Source: Aquimarina brevivitae (GTDB lineage Bacteria > Bacteroidota > Bacteroidia > Flavobacteriales > Flavobacteriaceae). Taken from it: 64,000 nt of DNA. Location of the stretch: the NCBI RefSeq assembly GCF_004216895.1, contig NZ_SGXE01000002.1, positions 62,001 to 126,000 on the forward strand. The letters run 5' to 3'. Positions 15,406 to 25,127 of the stretch are shown here, piece by piece; position 1 is the first letter of the stretch, and each line of letters begins with the position of its first letter. The position numbers and the translations under genes are program-made. Under the pieces are notes generated by a model. It made no database searches, was not told where the DNA came from, and saw nothing but the letters and a program-made list of their open reading frames with translations.

Positions 15406-17772
15406 CTAAAGTATTCCTCCTCCAGATTTTTCATTATCATCTCTTCTTTTTCGAGCAACTTTTCGGTTTTTACCACTTCCAAATCTATAGGATAGTCCAA
15501 GGAAAACCGTTTGTGTTTCTCCCTGAAATCTTCCGTTTTGTGGAAAGGGGATGTCGCCAGAGAATCGAAAACGCATCGTATTGAAGATATCGTTAAAATT
15601 GATACTAGCAGTTCCTTTTCCTCCTAAGAAGTTATAACGTGCTCCTGTATTGATAAAGTAAAATGGTTTAGTCGTAAATTGAATCCCTTCTTGTTCTCCT
15701 CTATAGAAACCAAATACTTGAAACGTAAGGTTTTTGGTGGCCTTAAAATTATTATTCATTCTAAAATTATAGATAACCGCATCCACTTCTCTTGCAATAC
15801 CTTCAACAACGCCTTGTTGTGTTTGCCCGTAAAGGTCAAAACTGGCATTAAAATTCCACCATTTAGTTGGGCGATAATTACTGGAAATCTCTACCCCATA
15901 AGCAGAATTATTATCAAAATTGTCAAAGGTTAATATTTGTCCTTCTTCAATGGTAGGATCTTCGATAAGGGTTTGATTAATTTCATCGTTGATAAGTCTA
16001 TAAAATACACCTCCTGTTATGGAACCCCCTGTTAAACGTCTTGTGTAATTAAACTCAATGGAGTTGGTAAATTGTGGATCTAGCTGTGGATTTCCACGTG
16101 AGGTAATTCTTGGGGTTGCCCACTCCCGTATTGGATTAACCTGGTTTAAGCCGGGTCTATCTACTCTTCTGCTATAACTCAGCTGATAGGTGTCTTTTTC
16201 TCCCGGAGTATAAGTTAAATATCCTGAAGGGTAAACCGTTAAAATTTGATCCTCAAATATTTTTTGATTATTAAAAATTGCTTCCACTTCATAATTCTCC
16301 AATCTAGCACCTACCTGATAAGACCATTTTTCAAAAGTAGTTCCGTAGGTTGCGTATACCGCGTGGATATCTCTATCATAGCTATAATCGGAGTCATCAA
16401 ACAGTGTAGATTGGTAGTCGTTGTCTGTTCTTCGTAATCGCGCTTCATAACCCAATTCTAATTTGGTCTTTTCAGTAAGGGGATTCACATAGTCAAAATT
16501 TATAGTAGTGTTTTTACGCTCATTATCGATGAGGTCTACATAATTCTGTGTTGGACCACCGGTGAATCTAAAGCTGTCTTCGCTATCGCTTTCGAAGGCA
16601 TTATAATCCACTTCTAATTCAAGGCTATGTCCCTCTTTTTTGAATTTTCGTTTATAATCAAAATTATAGGTACTCCCCAGGTTATCACTGTCACTAACAA
16701 AAATTTGACTAAAGTCAGCATCTGGGTTATCATTAAATTGAAGCGCAACATTTCCTTTTGTTAGCCCATCAAATAGATTTTGATTGGTATAAAAAGAGAC
16801 CGTGTTGTAATCGTTTATATAATAATCCAGGCCTACTTTGAATAAGTGTGATTTGTTATTGTCTAAAATAGCGAGATCAGTCTCATAATTTTGATCTGCC
16901 CTAAATACAAATCCACCCATTCTGTTTTTGTTTATATTGGCTCCATAGTTGCCATAGATATTAAATTTACCATTTCTGTAGTTAAGATCTACGGAGTTGT
17001 TAAATCGAGCATTTTGATCCCAATTTAGGCCGATATTGATATTACCATTAAAACCAACATTTGCATTTTTATGTAATACAATATTTATAATTCCGCTCAT
17101 ACCCTCTGGGTTATACTTTGCAGATGGATTGGTAATCAATTCTACCGATTTGATAGAGGTAGAAGGAATTTGTCTTAATAATTGTGCAGGTGAAATGTTG
17201 GTGGGTTTTCCATCAATTAAAATCTGAACATTAGGATTTCCCCTCAGCGCAATATTTCCATCTTGATCTACATTAACGGATGGGATATTTTGCATAATTT
17301 CTGAAGCCGTGCCTCCTGTAGTGGTTAGGTCTTTACCCACATTTATTACTTTACGGTCAATTTTTTGTTCAATAGTAGTTCTTTCGGCCACAATTGTCAC
17401 GTCATCTAAGGCCTCGGCTGTTTCTTCTAGATTGATGGTACCGATATCGAGATCTTTATTTTTTCTGGTAATTTCAATAGGCTGACTAAAGGTTTTATAG
17501 CCTATGAATTGAATATTTAAAGTGTATTTTCCTCCCGGGATATCTGCAATTAAAAAATCTCCTTCTTCTGTAGTAATCCCCCCACTAATTACTTTGTCAT
17601 TGGCTCCATTGATTACAATAGTAGCGTAGGGGATAGGTTGTTTAAGGTTTTTGTCCATTACTTTTCCTTTTATGGTGCCTACTACAGCATTATTATTTGG
17701 TTGTGCTACAAGTAGTAAGCACCAAAAAGAAAATAGCAACGATAGGATCGTTTTTTGATTGATAGTTTTCAT
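15406..17772 (-). CDS. TonB-dependent receptor with CarboxypepD_reg N-terminus
   Basis: A 788-residue outer-membrane receptor. Signal peptide about 1-24 (LLFSFWCLLLVAQ), then a carboxypeptidase-regulatory-like beta domain (about 33-120, GTIKGKVMDKNLKQPIPYAT), a plug domain (about 135-235, with IPSVNVDQDGNIALRGNPNV) and a 22-strand-type barrel of the OMP_b-brl_3 group ending in aromatic SYRF. It lacks a SusD partner, and no transport genes lie alongside, so the ligand is unknown. The very C-terminus (KNRKVARKRRDDNEKSGGGIL) is a charged tail after the barrel. Monocistronic by layout. Confidence 0.9.
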   Translation of the reverse strand: MKTINQKTILSLLFSFWCLLLVAQPNNNAVVGTIKGKVMDKNLKQPIPYATIVINGANDKVISGGITTEEGDFLIADIPGGKYTLNIQFIGYKTFSQPIEITRKNKDLDIGTINLEETAEALDDVTIVAERTTIEQKIDRKVINVGKDLTTTGGTASEIMQNIPSVNVDQDGNIALRGNPNVQILIDGKPTNISPAQLLRQIPSTSIKSVELITNPSAKYNPEGMSGIINIVLHKNANVGFNGNINIGLNWDQNARFNNSVDLNYRNGKFNIYGNYGANINKNRMGGFVFRADQNYETDLAILDNNKSHLFKVGLDYYINDYNTVSFYTNQNLFDGLTKGNVALQFNDNPDADFSQIFVSDSDNLGSTYNFDYKRKFKKEGHSLELEVDYNAFESDSEDSFRFTGGPTQNYVDLIDNERKNTTINFDYVNPLTEKTKLELGYEARLRRTDNDYQSTLFDDSDYSYDRDIHAVYATYGTTFEKWSYQVGARLENYEVEAIFNNQKIFEDQILTVYPSGYLTYTPGEKDTYQLSYSRRVDRPGLNQVNPIREWATPRITSRGNPQLDPQFTNSIEFNYTRRLTGGSITGGVFYRLINDEINQTLIEDPTIEEGQILTFDNFDNNSAYGVEISSNYRPTKWWNFNASFDLYGQTQQGVVEGIAREVDAVIYNFRMNNNFKATKNLTFQVFGFYRGEQEGIQFTTKPFYFINTGARYNFLGGKGTASINFNDIFNTMRFRFSGDIPFPQNGRFQGETQTVFLGLSYRFGSGKNRKVARKRRDDNEKSGGGIL

Positions 17773-17978
17773 CTGGTCGTTTTTTATTGATTTTTGTATT
17801 GCATTGTACTTTGTATTGCATAATACAAAGCCAAAAAAATTTTAAAAATTGCACGGTGATTAGGCGTGTATAATAAGTATGACGATTGATTTTAAAATCT
17901 GTTACAGTAAAACCGTATAATTTTTTCAAATATGTATTAGGAAAATGGTAAAGTGTTGATTTAATGTGACAAGTGTTT

Positions 17979-18010
17979 AAAAAAGAAAACCGCTCCTAAG
18001 AGCGGTTTTC
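17979..18010 (-). terminator. Orphan terminator facing left
   Basis: An 11-bp stem GAAAACCGCTC / GAGCGGTTTTC with loop CTAA. On the minus strand the stem runs into TTTTTT, while the plus side is followed by GTATAATA. No gene lies to its right on the minus strand, so the terminated transcript is unknown. Confidence 0.65.
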
Positions 18011-18190
18011 GTATAATAACCAAATAGTAACACTAACCATCAACTATGAATAAAATTTGATTATTATCTAAGTAACTAACTAACTAAATTTATGAAAAAT
18101 TAAATCTTTTATTAGTAAGACGCGATTCAATACCTTGTGTTACAATGAGAAGACGTTTTTAACACTTTGGCAATAATTTTTAACGTTTTT

Positions 18191-18204
18191 GGTATAGCTA
18201 TACC
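18191..18204. promoter_or_regulatory. Perfect 14-bp palindrome GGTATAGCTATACC
   Basis: A perfect two-fold symmetric site 39 bp upstream of the CoA-binding gene start. The position suits an operator; no regulator is adjacent. Confidence 0.35.
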
Positions 18205-18242
18205 CTTTAGATTCTACTATTTTCAAGACTTATCAATTTGTT

Positions 18243-18605
18243 ATGAGTAAAAAAACATTAGTACTTGGAGCATCTTTAAATCCAGGAAGGTATTCAAATT
18301 TAGCCATCAACCGATTAGTTGCCAAACAGCAAGAAGTAGTCGCTATAGGACTGCGAGAAGGTGAAGTAGCTGGAGTGTCGATTGATACCGAACTTAAACC
18401 TTATGATAATATACATACCATTACCTTATATCTGAATCCAAAACGACAGCAGGAATGCTATGATTATATTGTTGATCTTCAGCCTAAGAGGGTCGTTTTT
18501 AATCCCGGAACTGAGAATCCAGAGCTATATAAGCGTTTAGAGAAAAATGGTATTGAAGTAGAGATCGCCTGTACCTTGGTTTTACTTTCTATGGATCAGT
18601 ATTAA
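18243..18605 (+). CDS. CoA-binding-domain protein
   Basis: A 120-residue single-domain Rossmann protein of the CoA_binding_2/YccU type. The N-terminal nucleotide loop is KTLVLGASLNPGRYSN, followed by IDTELKPY, ITLYLNP and a C-terminal VVFNPGTENPEL. Such proteins bind CoA or are related to the succinyl-CoA synthetase alpha N-terminal domain, but the cellular role is unknown. Its last 24 bases overlap the 3' end of the convergent symporter gene. Confidence 0.85.
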   Translation: MSKKTLVLGASLNPGRYSNLAINRLVAKQQEVVAIGLREGEVAGVSIDTELKPYDNIHTITLYLNPKRQQECYDYIVDLQPKRVVFNPGTENPELYKRLEKNGIEVEIACTLVLLSMDQY

Positions 18606-20021
18606 ACCCAAAAAGGTCAAGAATCCATTCAATATCAAGATGAAGAACCCAAATTCGAAGCCAAACCAGGCTAAACTATTAACACTAATAACATAAGATA
18701 AAATAGGAGCTGCGATGGCAACCACAGGACTTAGTTTATCTTTTATCTTTAATTTGGTAAACAAGCCAAATGCATATAATCCTAATAATGGTCCATAGGT
18801 ATAGCCTGCAAAAACAAACAGTTTTGCAATTACACTTTCGTCTTTAATGATGTATTTAAAGGTGATTATCACTAGTATCAATAATACAGAAAATAATATA
18901 TGGATTCGTTTTCGAATTTTAACCTGATCATTTTCCTCATATTTTTTTTCAATATCTAAAATATCAATACTAAAGGATGTGGTCAGAGATGTCAACGCAC
19001 TATCCGCACTGCTATATGCTGCTGCTATTAATCCTAGAATGAAGAATATGGCGATACCTATACCTAATTCGCCTGTAATAGCGATTATCGGAAATAATTG
19101 ATCTTTATGGGCATCAATACCATTTAGCGATGCATATTGCGTCAATAGCAGTCCTAATCCTAAAAATATAAAATTGACAATAGTAAGTACGATGGTAAAC
19201 CAAAACATATTTTTTTGTGCGTCTTTTAGGCTACGACACGTTAGGTTTTTTTGCATCATATCCTGGTCTAAACCTGTCATCACTATTGCGATAAACGCTC
19301 CGGATATAAACTGTTTCCAAAAATACTCTCCACTTTTGATATCTTCAAAAAAGAAGACTTTAGAGAGTTCACTATCCATAATATAATTAAAAATGCCGAT
19401 TTCTTGAATTCCCAGGTCGTCAGACACATAATATATAGCAACGCCAACGGCAATAAGCATAAAAAGCGTTTGTAGTGTATCTGTCCATACAATGGTTTTG
19501 ATACCTGATTTGAAGGTGTATAACCAGATCAGCAGAATCGTTATAATCACCGTAACCCAAAAGGGAACTCCAAGCTCATTAAAAAGTATGGTTTGTAATA
19601 CATTGGCTACTAGAAACAGTCTAAAGCTGGCACCGACAGTACGTGACAGTAAAAAAAAGGAAGCTCCGGTTTTGTAGGCATAGTTGCCAAAACGGTCCTC
19701 GAGATAGGTGTAAATTGAAGTTAGATTCAGGCGGTAGTATAAAGGCAACAGTACTGTTCCAATTACTAAATAGCCTAATACGTAACCCATTACTACTTGC
19801 ATATAGCTAAATTGGGATTCTTCTACCCAACCGGGTACAGAAATAAAAGTTACCCCACTCAAGGAGGCACCGATCATTCCAAAAGCTACTATATACCAAG
19901 GGGATTGTCGATTCGCTTTAAAAAAAGTATCGTTACTTGAATTTTTTCCGGTGAAGTAGGAAATAAGAATAAGTACACCAAAATATGCTGCTATGAGCAA
20001 TAAGATATGTATAGGTTTCAT
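18582..20021 (-). CDS. Sodium:solute symporter (SSS family)
   Basis: A 479-residue inner-membrane transporter of the SSS/SLC5 family with about 13 helices. The N-terminal helix is followed by the family hallmark GMIGASLSGVTFISVPGWV (about 52-70); the central QDMMQKNLTCRS and the late AAYSSADSALTSLTTSFSID (sodium-site Ser/Thr) are also typical. Substrate (sugar, amino acid or sialic-type acid) cannot be told. Its end overlaps the convergent CoA-binding gene by 24 bp. The C-terminus stops soon after the last helix. Confidence 0.9.
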   Translation of the reverse strand: MKPIHILLLIAAYFGVLILISYFTGKNSSNDTFFKANRQSPWYIVAFGMIGASLSGVTFISVPGWVEESQFSYMQVVMGYVLGYLVIGTVLLPLYYRLNLTSIYTYLEDRFGNYAYKTGASFFLLSRTVGASFRLFLVANVLQTILFNELGVPFWVTVIITILLIWLYTFKSGIKTIVWTDTLQTLFMLIAVGVAIYYVSDDLGIQEIGIFNYIMDSELSKVFFFEDIKSGEYFWKQFISGAFIAIVMTGLDQDMMQKNLTCRSLKDAQKNMFWFTIVLTIVNFIFLGLGLLLTQYASLNGIDAHKDQLFPIIAITGELGIGIAIFFILGLIAAAYSSADSALTSLTTSFSIDILDIEKKYEENDQVKIRKRIHILFSVLLILVIITFKYIIKDESVIAKLFVFAGYTYGPLLGLYAFGLFTKLKIKDKLSPVVAIAAPILSYVISVNSLAWFGFEFGFFILILNGFLTFLGLILIHRK

Positions 20022-20087
20022 GTATTTTAATTACAAAATTGTAGCCAAAATACAAATTAACTAGCAACCATAAATAAGGGAGTACAA

Positions 20088-20774
20088 CTATTTGTTTCGT
20101 ATATCACTTTCGATCACCCCATCCCGAAGTCTGATAATTCGGTGTGCACGCTCAGCCACATCTTCTTCGTGGGTTACCATAATAACAGTGTTACCAGCCT
20201 GGTGGATCTGATCAAATAATTGCAGGATCTCCAAAGAGGTTTTAGAATCCAGGTTTCCGGTTGGTTCATCGGCAAGGATAATCGACGGTTTGTTAACTAA
20301 TGCTCTACCTACAGCTACACGTTGACGTTGACCACCGGATAACTGATTCGGTTTATGATCCATTCGATCTGCTAATCCTACATCGGTTAGTACCTCTGCA
20401 GCTCTGTGCTCTCTGTCTTTTTTAGAAGCCCCCGCATACACCATCGGTAAGGCTACATTATCAAGCGCAGTTGTTCTGGGTAATAAATTAAAAGTCTGAA
20501 ATACAAAACCAATTTCTTTATTTCGGATCTCTGCAAGCTCATCATCGGTCATTTGACTCACATCCTGACCATTTAAATTATAACTCCCAGCGGTAGGGGT
20601 GTCCAGACATCCTAATAAATTCATCAAGGTCGATTTACCAGAACCCGAAGGTCCCATAATCGCTACATATTCTCCACGTTCTATATCCAGATCTATGCCT
20701 TTTAGAACATAAACTGTTTCTTGCCCCAGTTGAAAATTTCTGATAATACCTCGGATTTCTATTACGTTGCTCAT
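20088..20774 (-). CDS. LolD/MacB-type ABC transporter ATPase
   Basis: A 228-residue ATPase of the MacB/LolD/FtsE group. Walker [10 protein letters not shown] (41-49), Q-loop [10 protein letters not shown], signature LSGGQ (144-148), Walker B ILADEP (165-170), D-loop GNLDS and switch His201 are all intact. No permease is adjacent, so the partner is encoded elsewhere; in this family the ATPase works with a MacB/FtsX-like permease to move lipoproteins or drugs. The C-terminal [11 protein letters not shown] is typical. Confidence 0.92.
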   Translation of the reverse strand: MSNVIEIRGIIRNFQLGQETVYVLKGIDLDIERGEYVAIMGPSGSGKSTLMNLLGCLDTPTAGSYNLNGQDVSQMTDDELAEIRNKEIGFVFQTFNLLPRTTALDNVALPMVYAGASKKDREHRAAEVLTDVGLADRMDHKPNQLSGGQRQRVAVGRALVNKPSIILADEPTGNLDSKTSLEILQLFDQIHQAGNTVIMVTHEEDVAERAHRIIRLRDGVIESDIRNK

Positions 20775-20838
20775 GAAATGTGCTTTCTAGTTGATGAAGA
20801 TACAATTTTTTCTATATGACGCAGAGTTGTCCAAGTTG

Positions 20839-21396
20839 TTACAATCTAATTACAAAATGTTCTTCAACCTGCTCTTTTCTGAAAAAAATAAAACCCAGAT
20901 TATAGCCTTCAATAGTCACAATAACCTTTGGGTGATGTTTAAGCTCATTCCATAGTTGTACTGAGCCTTTGCTATGATGGATCTTATTGATGACCATTAC
21001 GGAATCATTATGCACTCTGTTGACATACTTTTCAAATGAGGCTGTATTCACGTTATTACCTTCAAGATATATAAAATCATAAAGGTCAGCCTCCTGAAAA
21101 CAAATCGCAGTTTTGAGTGAAAAACATTGTGTTAATACTGCTTTATGATCACTTTGAATTAAACCATGTTTAAGGTCTAAGTAGCTAATGGTACTGTGGA
21201 TCAGTTTTATTTTTTTTGGGGAAATGGATAGGTTTTTCACCTTTTTAGTCCAAAGATTTATTTGAGTACTGATTTTTCTATCAGCTCTTTTATAAAAGCA
21301 TTTAGTCACCAAACTATACACAAAAGGGGAGTGCACTCCGTGTTGATTGGTGGATCTGTGTAGAAAATGTAAATATGTTATTATTCTGAAAAGCAT
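20839..21396 (-). CDS. Degenerate class I methyltransferase-like protein
   Basis: A 185-residue protein. The N-terminus carries the STNQHGVHSPFVYSLVTKCF block (about 15-34) and the C-terminus the ELKHHPKVIVTIEGYNLGFI and FFRKEQVEEHFVIRL blocks seen in a flavobacterial group of SAM-dependent methyltransferases of about 240 residues. Between them, the glycine-rich SAM-binding motif I and its following strand are missing. YDFIYLEGNN (about 107-116) is what remains of the YDLIYFDGNH strand. The reading frame is intact and both ends are conserved, so it may be kept for a non-catalytic role. Family comparison is from memory, not alignment. Confidence 0.6.
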   Translation of the reverse strand: MLFRIITYLHFLHRSTNQHGVHSPFVYSLVTKCFYKRADRKISTQINLWTKKVKNLSISPKKIKLIHSTISYLDLKHGLIQSDHKAVLTQCFSLKTAICFQEADLYDFIYLEGNNVNTASFEKYVNRVHNDSVMVINKIHHSKGSVQLWNELKHHPKVIVTIEGYNLGFIFFRKEQVEEHFVIRL

Positions 21397-21466
21397 CTTT
21401 GGTTAGAAAAGATAAAAGATTAGACACCTAACTATAAACTCTTAACTATAAACTACGAACCATTAA

Positions 21467-23335
21467 TCACCCTTCTAATTTTTCTGACAATTCAAACCAC
21501 CGTAGCTCGTTTTCTTCAATCTTGTCAATGATCTCCTGTAATTTTGCAGATTCTTCATTAATCTGGTCGGGGGAAAGATCACCTGTTACAAACAAGCTTT
21601 CTATTTCTTTTTTCTGGATTTCTAGCTTTTTTAAATCCCGCTCGATTCTACTGTATTCTTTTTGTTCGTTATACGACAAACCGGCGTTTTCATCTTTTTT
21701 CCAGGATTTTTTTGGTTTTGGTTCGCTTTCTGCAGCTTTTTTGGGCTCTGGATCCTTACTATTTTCATAGACCCGGTAATCGGTATAATTACCCGGAAAA
21801 TCTTCAATTTTTCCATCTCCCTTAAATACAAACAGGTGATCCACGATCTTATCCATAAAATAACGGTCGTGTGATACCACTAACAAACACCCTGGAAAAT
21901 CAAGTAGAAAGTTTTCTAAAACATTAAGTGTTACTATATCCAAATCATTGGTAGGTTCATCTAGTATTAAGAAGTTTGGATTTTGGATTAATACCGTACA
22001 CAAATACAAACGTTTTTGTTCTCCTCCGCTCAATTTTTCTACAAAATCATATTGTTTTTTACGATCGAATAAAAATCGCTCTAACAACTGTTGTGCAGAA
22101 ATCTGACGCCCTTTTTTTAACGGAATATAATCACCAAACTCGCGGATTACATCAATAACCTTTTGGCCAGTTTTGATCTCAATCCCGCGCTGGGTGTAGT
22201 ACCCAAATTTTACTGTTTCGCCAATGACTATTTTACCTTGGTCTGGTTCAATACCTCCGGTGATCAGATTGAGGAAAGTAGATTTTCCGGTACCGTTTTT
22301 ACCGATAATACCGATGCGTTCTCCTTTTTTAAACACATACTCAAACTGATCCAATAGCGTTAGATCGCCAAAGGACTTAGACACCTTGTGCAGTTCCAGA
22401 ATCTTACTACCCAAGCGCTCCATATTTATTTCTAACTGAACCTGATGATCATTACGGCGTTGATGGGCACGCTCTTTGATTTCATAAAAATCGTCAATTC
22501 TGGATTTGGATTTGGTAGTACGCGCTTTAGGTTGGCGACGCATCCAATCCAGTTCTTTTTTATATAACTGCTTGGCTTTATCGGTTTCAATTTCTTCATT
22601 CGCTATCCGTGCTTCCTTATTGGCTAGATAGTAATCGTAATTTCCTTTGTAACTGTACAGTTTACCGTTTTCTAATTCTACGATCTCATTACATACGTTC
22701 TCTAAAAAATAACGATCGTGAGTCACCATAAATAGTGTAAAGTTCTCCTTAGCAAAATAGTCCTCTAACCATTCGATCATTTCGAGATCCAAATGGTTGG
22801 TGGGCTCATCTAAGAATAGGAGTCCGGGTTTACTCAATAGGATATTGGCCAGGGCCAGGCGTTTTTTTTGCCCACCAGATAATTCACTTACCTTTTTGCT
22901 GAGGTCTTCGAGCTTGAGCTTAAAAAGAATTTGCTTGTATTGTGTTTCAAAATCCCAGGCTTGTTTAGCCTCCATCTGCTCAAAGGCTTTTTGATAGCCT
23001 TCTGTATCTTCAGGATGTTGTAAGGCTTTTTCGTACGCATTGATAATACGAAGTATTTCGTTATCAGCGTCAAAAATCGTTTGCTCTACAGTCAGTTCTG
23101 GGTTAAGATTTGGCTCTTGTGGAAGGAAAGCTGTTTTTAGATTTTTTCTAAACACCACTTGTCCTTCATCCGGTTCTTCATCGCCTACCACAATATTGAG
23201 TAATGAGGTTTTACCGGTTCCATTTTTGGCTACAAAACCAATCTTTTGTCCTTCATTGATTCCAAAGGAGATATCCTTGAAAAGAACTCGTTCTCCAAAG
23301 GCTTTTGCTATATTTTCTACTGATACGTAATTCAC
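21467..23335 (-). CDS. ABC-F family ATPase (Uup-like)
   Basis: A 622-residue soluble protein with two ABC ATPase domains in tandem and no membrane part. Both Walker A motifs are intact (KNGTGKTSL near 37-46 and KNGTGKSTF near 346-355), both signatures read LSGGQKKR and LSGGEQKR, and both Walker B strands end in LDEPTN. The inter-domain linker (about 240-310) is charged and helical, and a C-terminal coiled coil (about 545-620) follows, as in Uup. ABC-F proteins act on ribosomes or nucleic acids. The start is GTG at 23335. Confidence 0.92.
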   Translation of the reverse strand: MNYVSVENIAKAFGERVLFKDISFGINEGQKIGFVAKNGTGKTSLLNIVVGDEEPDEGQVVFRKNLKTAFLPQEPNLNPELTVEQTIFDADNEILRIINAYEKALQHPEDTEGYQKAFEQMEAKQAWDFETQYKQILFKLKLEDLSKKVSELSGGQKKRLALANILLSKPGLLFLDEPTNHLDLEMIEWLEDYFAKENFTLFMVTHDRYFLENVCNEIVELENGKLYSYKGNYDYYLANKEARIANEEIETDKAKQLYKKELDWMRRQPKARTTKSKSRIDDFYEIKERAHQRRNDHQVQLEINMERLGSKILELHKVSKSFGDLTLLDQFEYVFKKGERIGIIGKNGTGKSTFLNLITGGIEPDQGKIVIGETVKFGYYTQRGIEIKTGQKVIDVIREFGDYIPLKKGRQISAQQLLERFLFDRKKQYDFVEKLSGGEQKRLYLCTVLIQNPNFLILDEPTNDLDIVTLNVLENFLLDFPGCLLVVSHDRYFMDKIVDHLFVFKGDGKIEDFPGNYTDYRVYENSKDPEPKKAAESEPKPKKSWKKDENAGLSYNEQKEYSRIERDLKKLEIQKKEIESLFVTGDLSPDQINEESAKLQEIIDKIEENELRWFELSEKLEG

Positions 23336-23399
23336 AATCTGTTATAAAGAGTGCAAAAATACAAAGTAGAACTGTAGGCTACACATATTTTGTAGACAT

Positions 23400-24986
23400 T
23401 TACAGATTCAGTTTCTTTTTTCGCGGAGTAATTGATATTAATAAAACAAATACGGCTATGAATATGGCTACCCGAGCGATATAATCACCAGCCATTACGT
23501 AAAAGGTAATGCTGTCATTAGTTTTGAGCGTACCTTTGAGGACTCCTTTTTGCTCATAGCCTAATGATTTTACGATTTCACCTTTTTGGTTGATAATGGC
23601 AGAAATACCGGTATTTGCACTCCTGGCAATGCTTTTTCTGTTTTCAATGGCGCGTAATTTGGCATAATTGAGATGTTGTTTATGGCCCTGTGTATTACCC
23701 CACCACGCATCGTTAGTAATTACGGCTAAGAAATCGGCACCATTTCTGCTATAACCAGTAGCGAATTCTCCATATACACTTTCGTAGCAAATCATAGTCC
23801 CTACACCAACACTGTCTTTGGTGAAAAATACTTCACGATCGGGCTGTGTAGTCTTTTTGGCTACGGTACCGCCAAGATCGATCATCATATCACCAAAGAT
23901 GGGTTTTAGAAGGTTTTGATACGGAAAATTTTCAATACCGACTACTAACTTGCTTTTGTGATACAATTCTGTAGAACCATCAGGCCGCACAAAGAAGGCT
24001 GAGTTGTAATCATCATAAAAAATATTCTCTTTGTAAATATTAGTCTGTTGTTTAATTCGTGTGGGATCACTAAATACATCGATTAGGGAGATACCCGATA
24101 AAAAATGGAGATTAGGATACCTTGAAATGATTTTAGCCGCAGTGCTTTTTGCAGTGGAATATGGAAATTCATTGAGGCGATTACTGTTTGCAAAAACGGT
24201 TTCTGGGGCAATGATATACTCCGTGCTTTCTGTTATCGCAGCACTGGTCATTTCTGTGAGTAGCGCTCCGATTCTTTGATCTGTGATATTATATTTTTCT
24301 GTGTAGGGGTTGATGTTTGGCTGTAGGATCACTACTTCCACATCATCTCCTTTTTCTTCATAGGTATACAGCAGCGTAAGGGAAATTACTATGGGTAAAC
24401 CTATGAGTAGCATCGCTTTTTTCACCGCACGTATAACAATCGGTTTTTCTTTATGCTGTTGATAAAGGAGCACACTTTTAAAAAGGCTGATATTGACAAT
24501 CCATACCCATAAGGAGCCACCAAAACTACCCGTATATTCATACCATTGTACCCAGCTGGTAAAAGAGGCGAAGCCGTTGCCCAGATTAAGCCAGGGCCAG
24601 GAGAATTGCCATTGCAGGTGAAAATATTCAAAACCAATCCAAATACACGCTAAGAATAAAGTAGCAGAGGTAAAAGAAGCTCTTTTAGCAATGACGTGAT
24701 ACAGTAGAAACACCAAAGCCATCAATAGTGTATTGACGATCTCTGCAAACCCCATACCCAAGGCGGTGGAGTTATAGATCCACCAGGTCGCAGCTACATT
24801 CCAGATAAAGAAGGCCAGATAGGCCAGCCCAAATACTTTGCGTTTAGCATGCTTATCATTTCGCAAGGAATACTCTGCGAGCATAAGCGGTATAAAAGCA
24901 ATAAAAAGAAATAACGGAAATCCATAAGTTGGCCAGCTGATAGCTAGTAAAACTCCGGTGAGGACAGCAAGTACTATATTTTTCAT
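23400..24986 (-). CDS. lnt: Apolipoprotein N-acyltransferase
   Basis: A 528-residue inner-membrane enzyme that adds the third acyl chain to lipoproteins. Helices fill about 1-205, and a nitrilase-like periplasmic domain follows (about 215-500), with a last helix near 503-520. The Glu-Lys-Cys triad is visible: Glu262 in IIAPETVF, Lys344 in LYHKSK and Cys400 in MICYESVYGEF. Loop residues WWGNTQGHKQHL are typical. The many lipoproteins in this window would be its clients. The gene stands alone between the ABC-F and bPH-like genes. Confidence 0.95.
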   Translation of the reverse strand: MKNIVLAVLTGVLLAISWPTYGFPLFLFIAFIPLMLAEYSLRNDKHAKRKVFGLAYLAFFIWNVAATWWIYNSTALGMGFAEIVNTLLMALVFLLYHVIAKRASFTSATLFLACIWIGFEYFHLQWQFSWPWLNLGNGFASFTSWVQWYEYTGSFGGSLWVWIVNISLFKSVLLYQQHKEKPIVIRAVKKAMLLIGLPIVISLTLLYTYEEKGDDVEVVILQPNINPYTEKYNITDQRIGALLTEMTSAAITESTEYIIAPETVFANSNRLNEFPYSTAKSTAAKIISRYPNLHFLSGISLIDVFSDPTRIKQQTNIYKENIFYDDYNSAFFVRPDGSTELYHKSKLVVGIENFPYQNLLKPIFGDMMIDLGGTVAKKTTQPDREVFFTKDSVGVGTMICYESVYGEFATGYSRNGADFLAVITNDAWWGNTQGHKQHLNYAKLRAIENRKSIARSANTGISAIINQKGEIVKSLGYEQKGVLKGTLKTNDSITFYVMAGDYIARVAIFIAVFVLLISITPRKKKLNL

Positions 24987-25127
24987 GTGAACTATTCGTG
25001 CGATTGGTTACGAAAATAAGGTAATTTATATTGCTATAAGAATCAGAGATGCTAAAAAAATGTGATGATTTAAATTAGGTTTTAATGAATTTTAGCTAAT
25101 GGTTTCGTGATTAAACCTTGTTTACTT

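Larger units (their letters stand above)
17773..18242. other. 470-bp divergent intergenic region
   Basis: The region lies between the receptor and the CoA-binding gene. It holds one strong hairpin oriented to terminate minus-strand transcripts (17979-18010), one perfect 14-bp palindrome (18191-18204) and the repeated word taactaactaac near 18075. No supported open frame was found on either strand. Confidence 0.6.
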
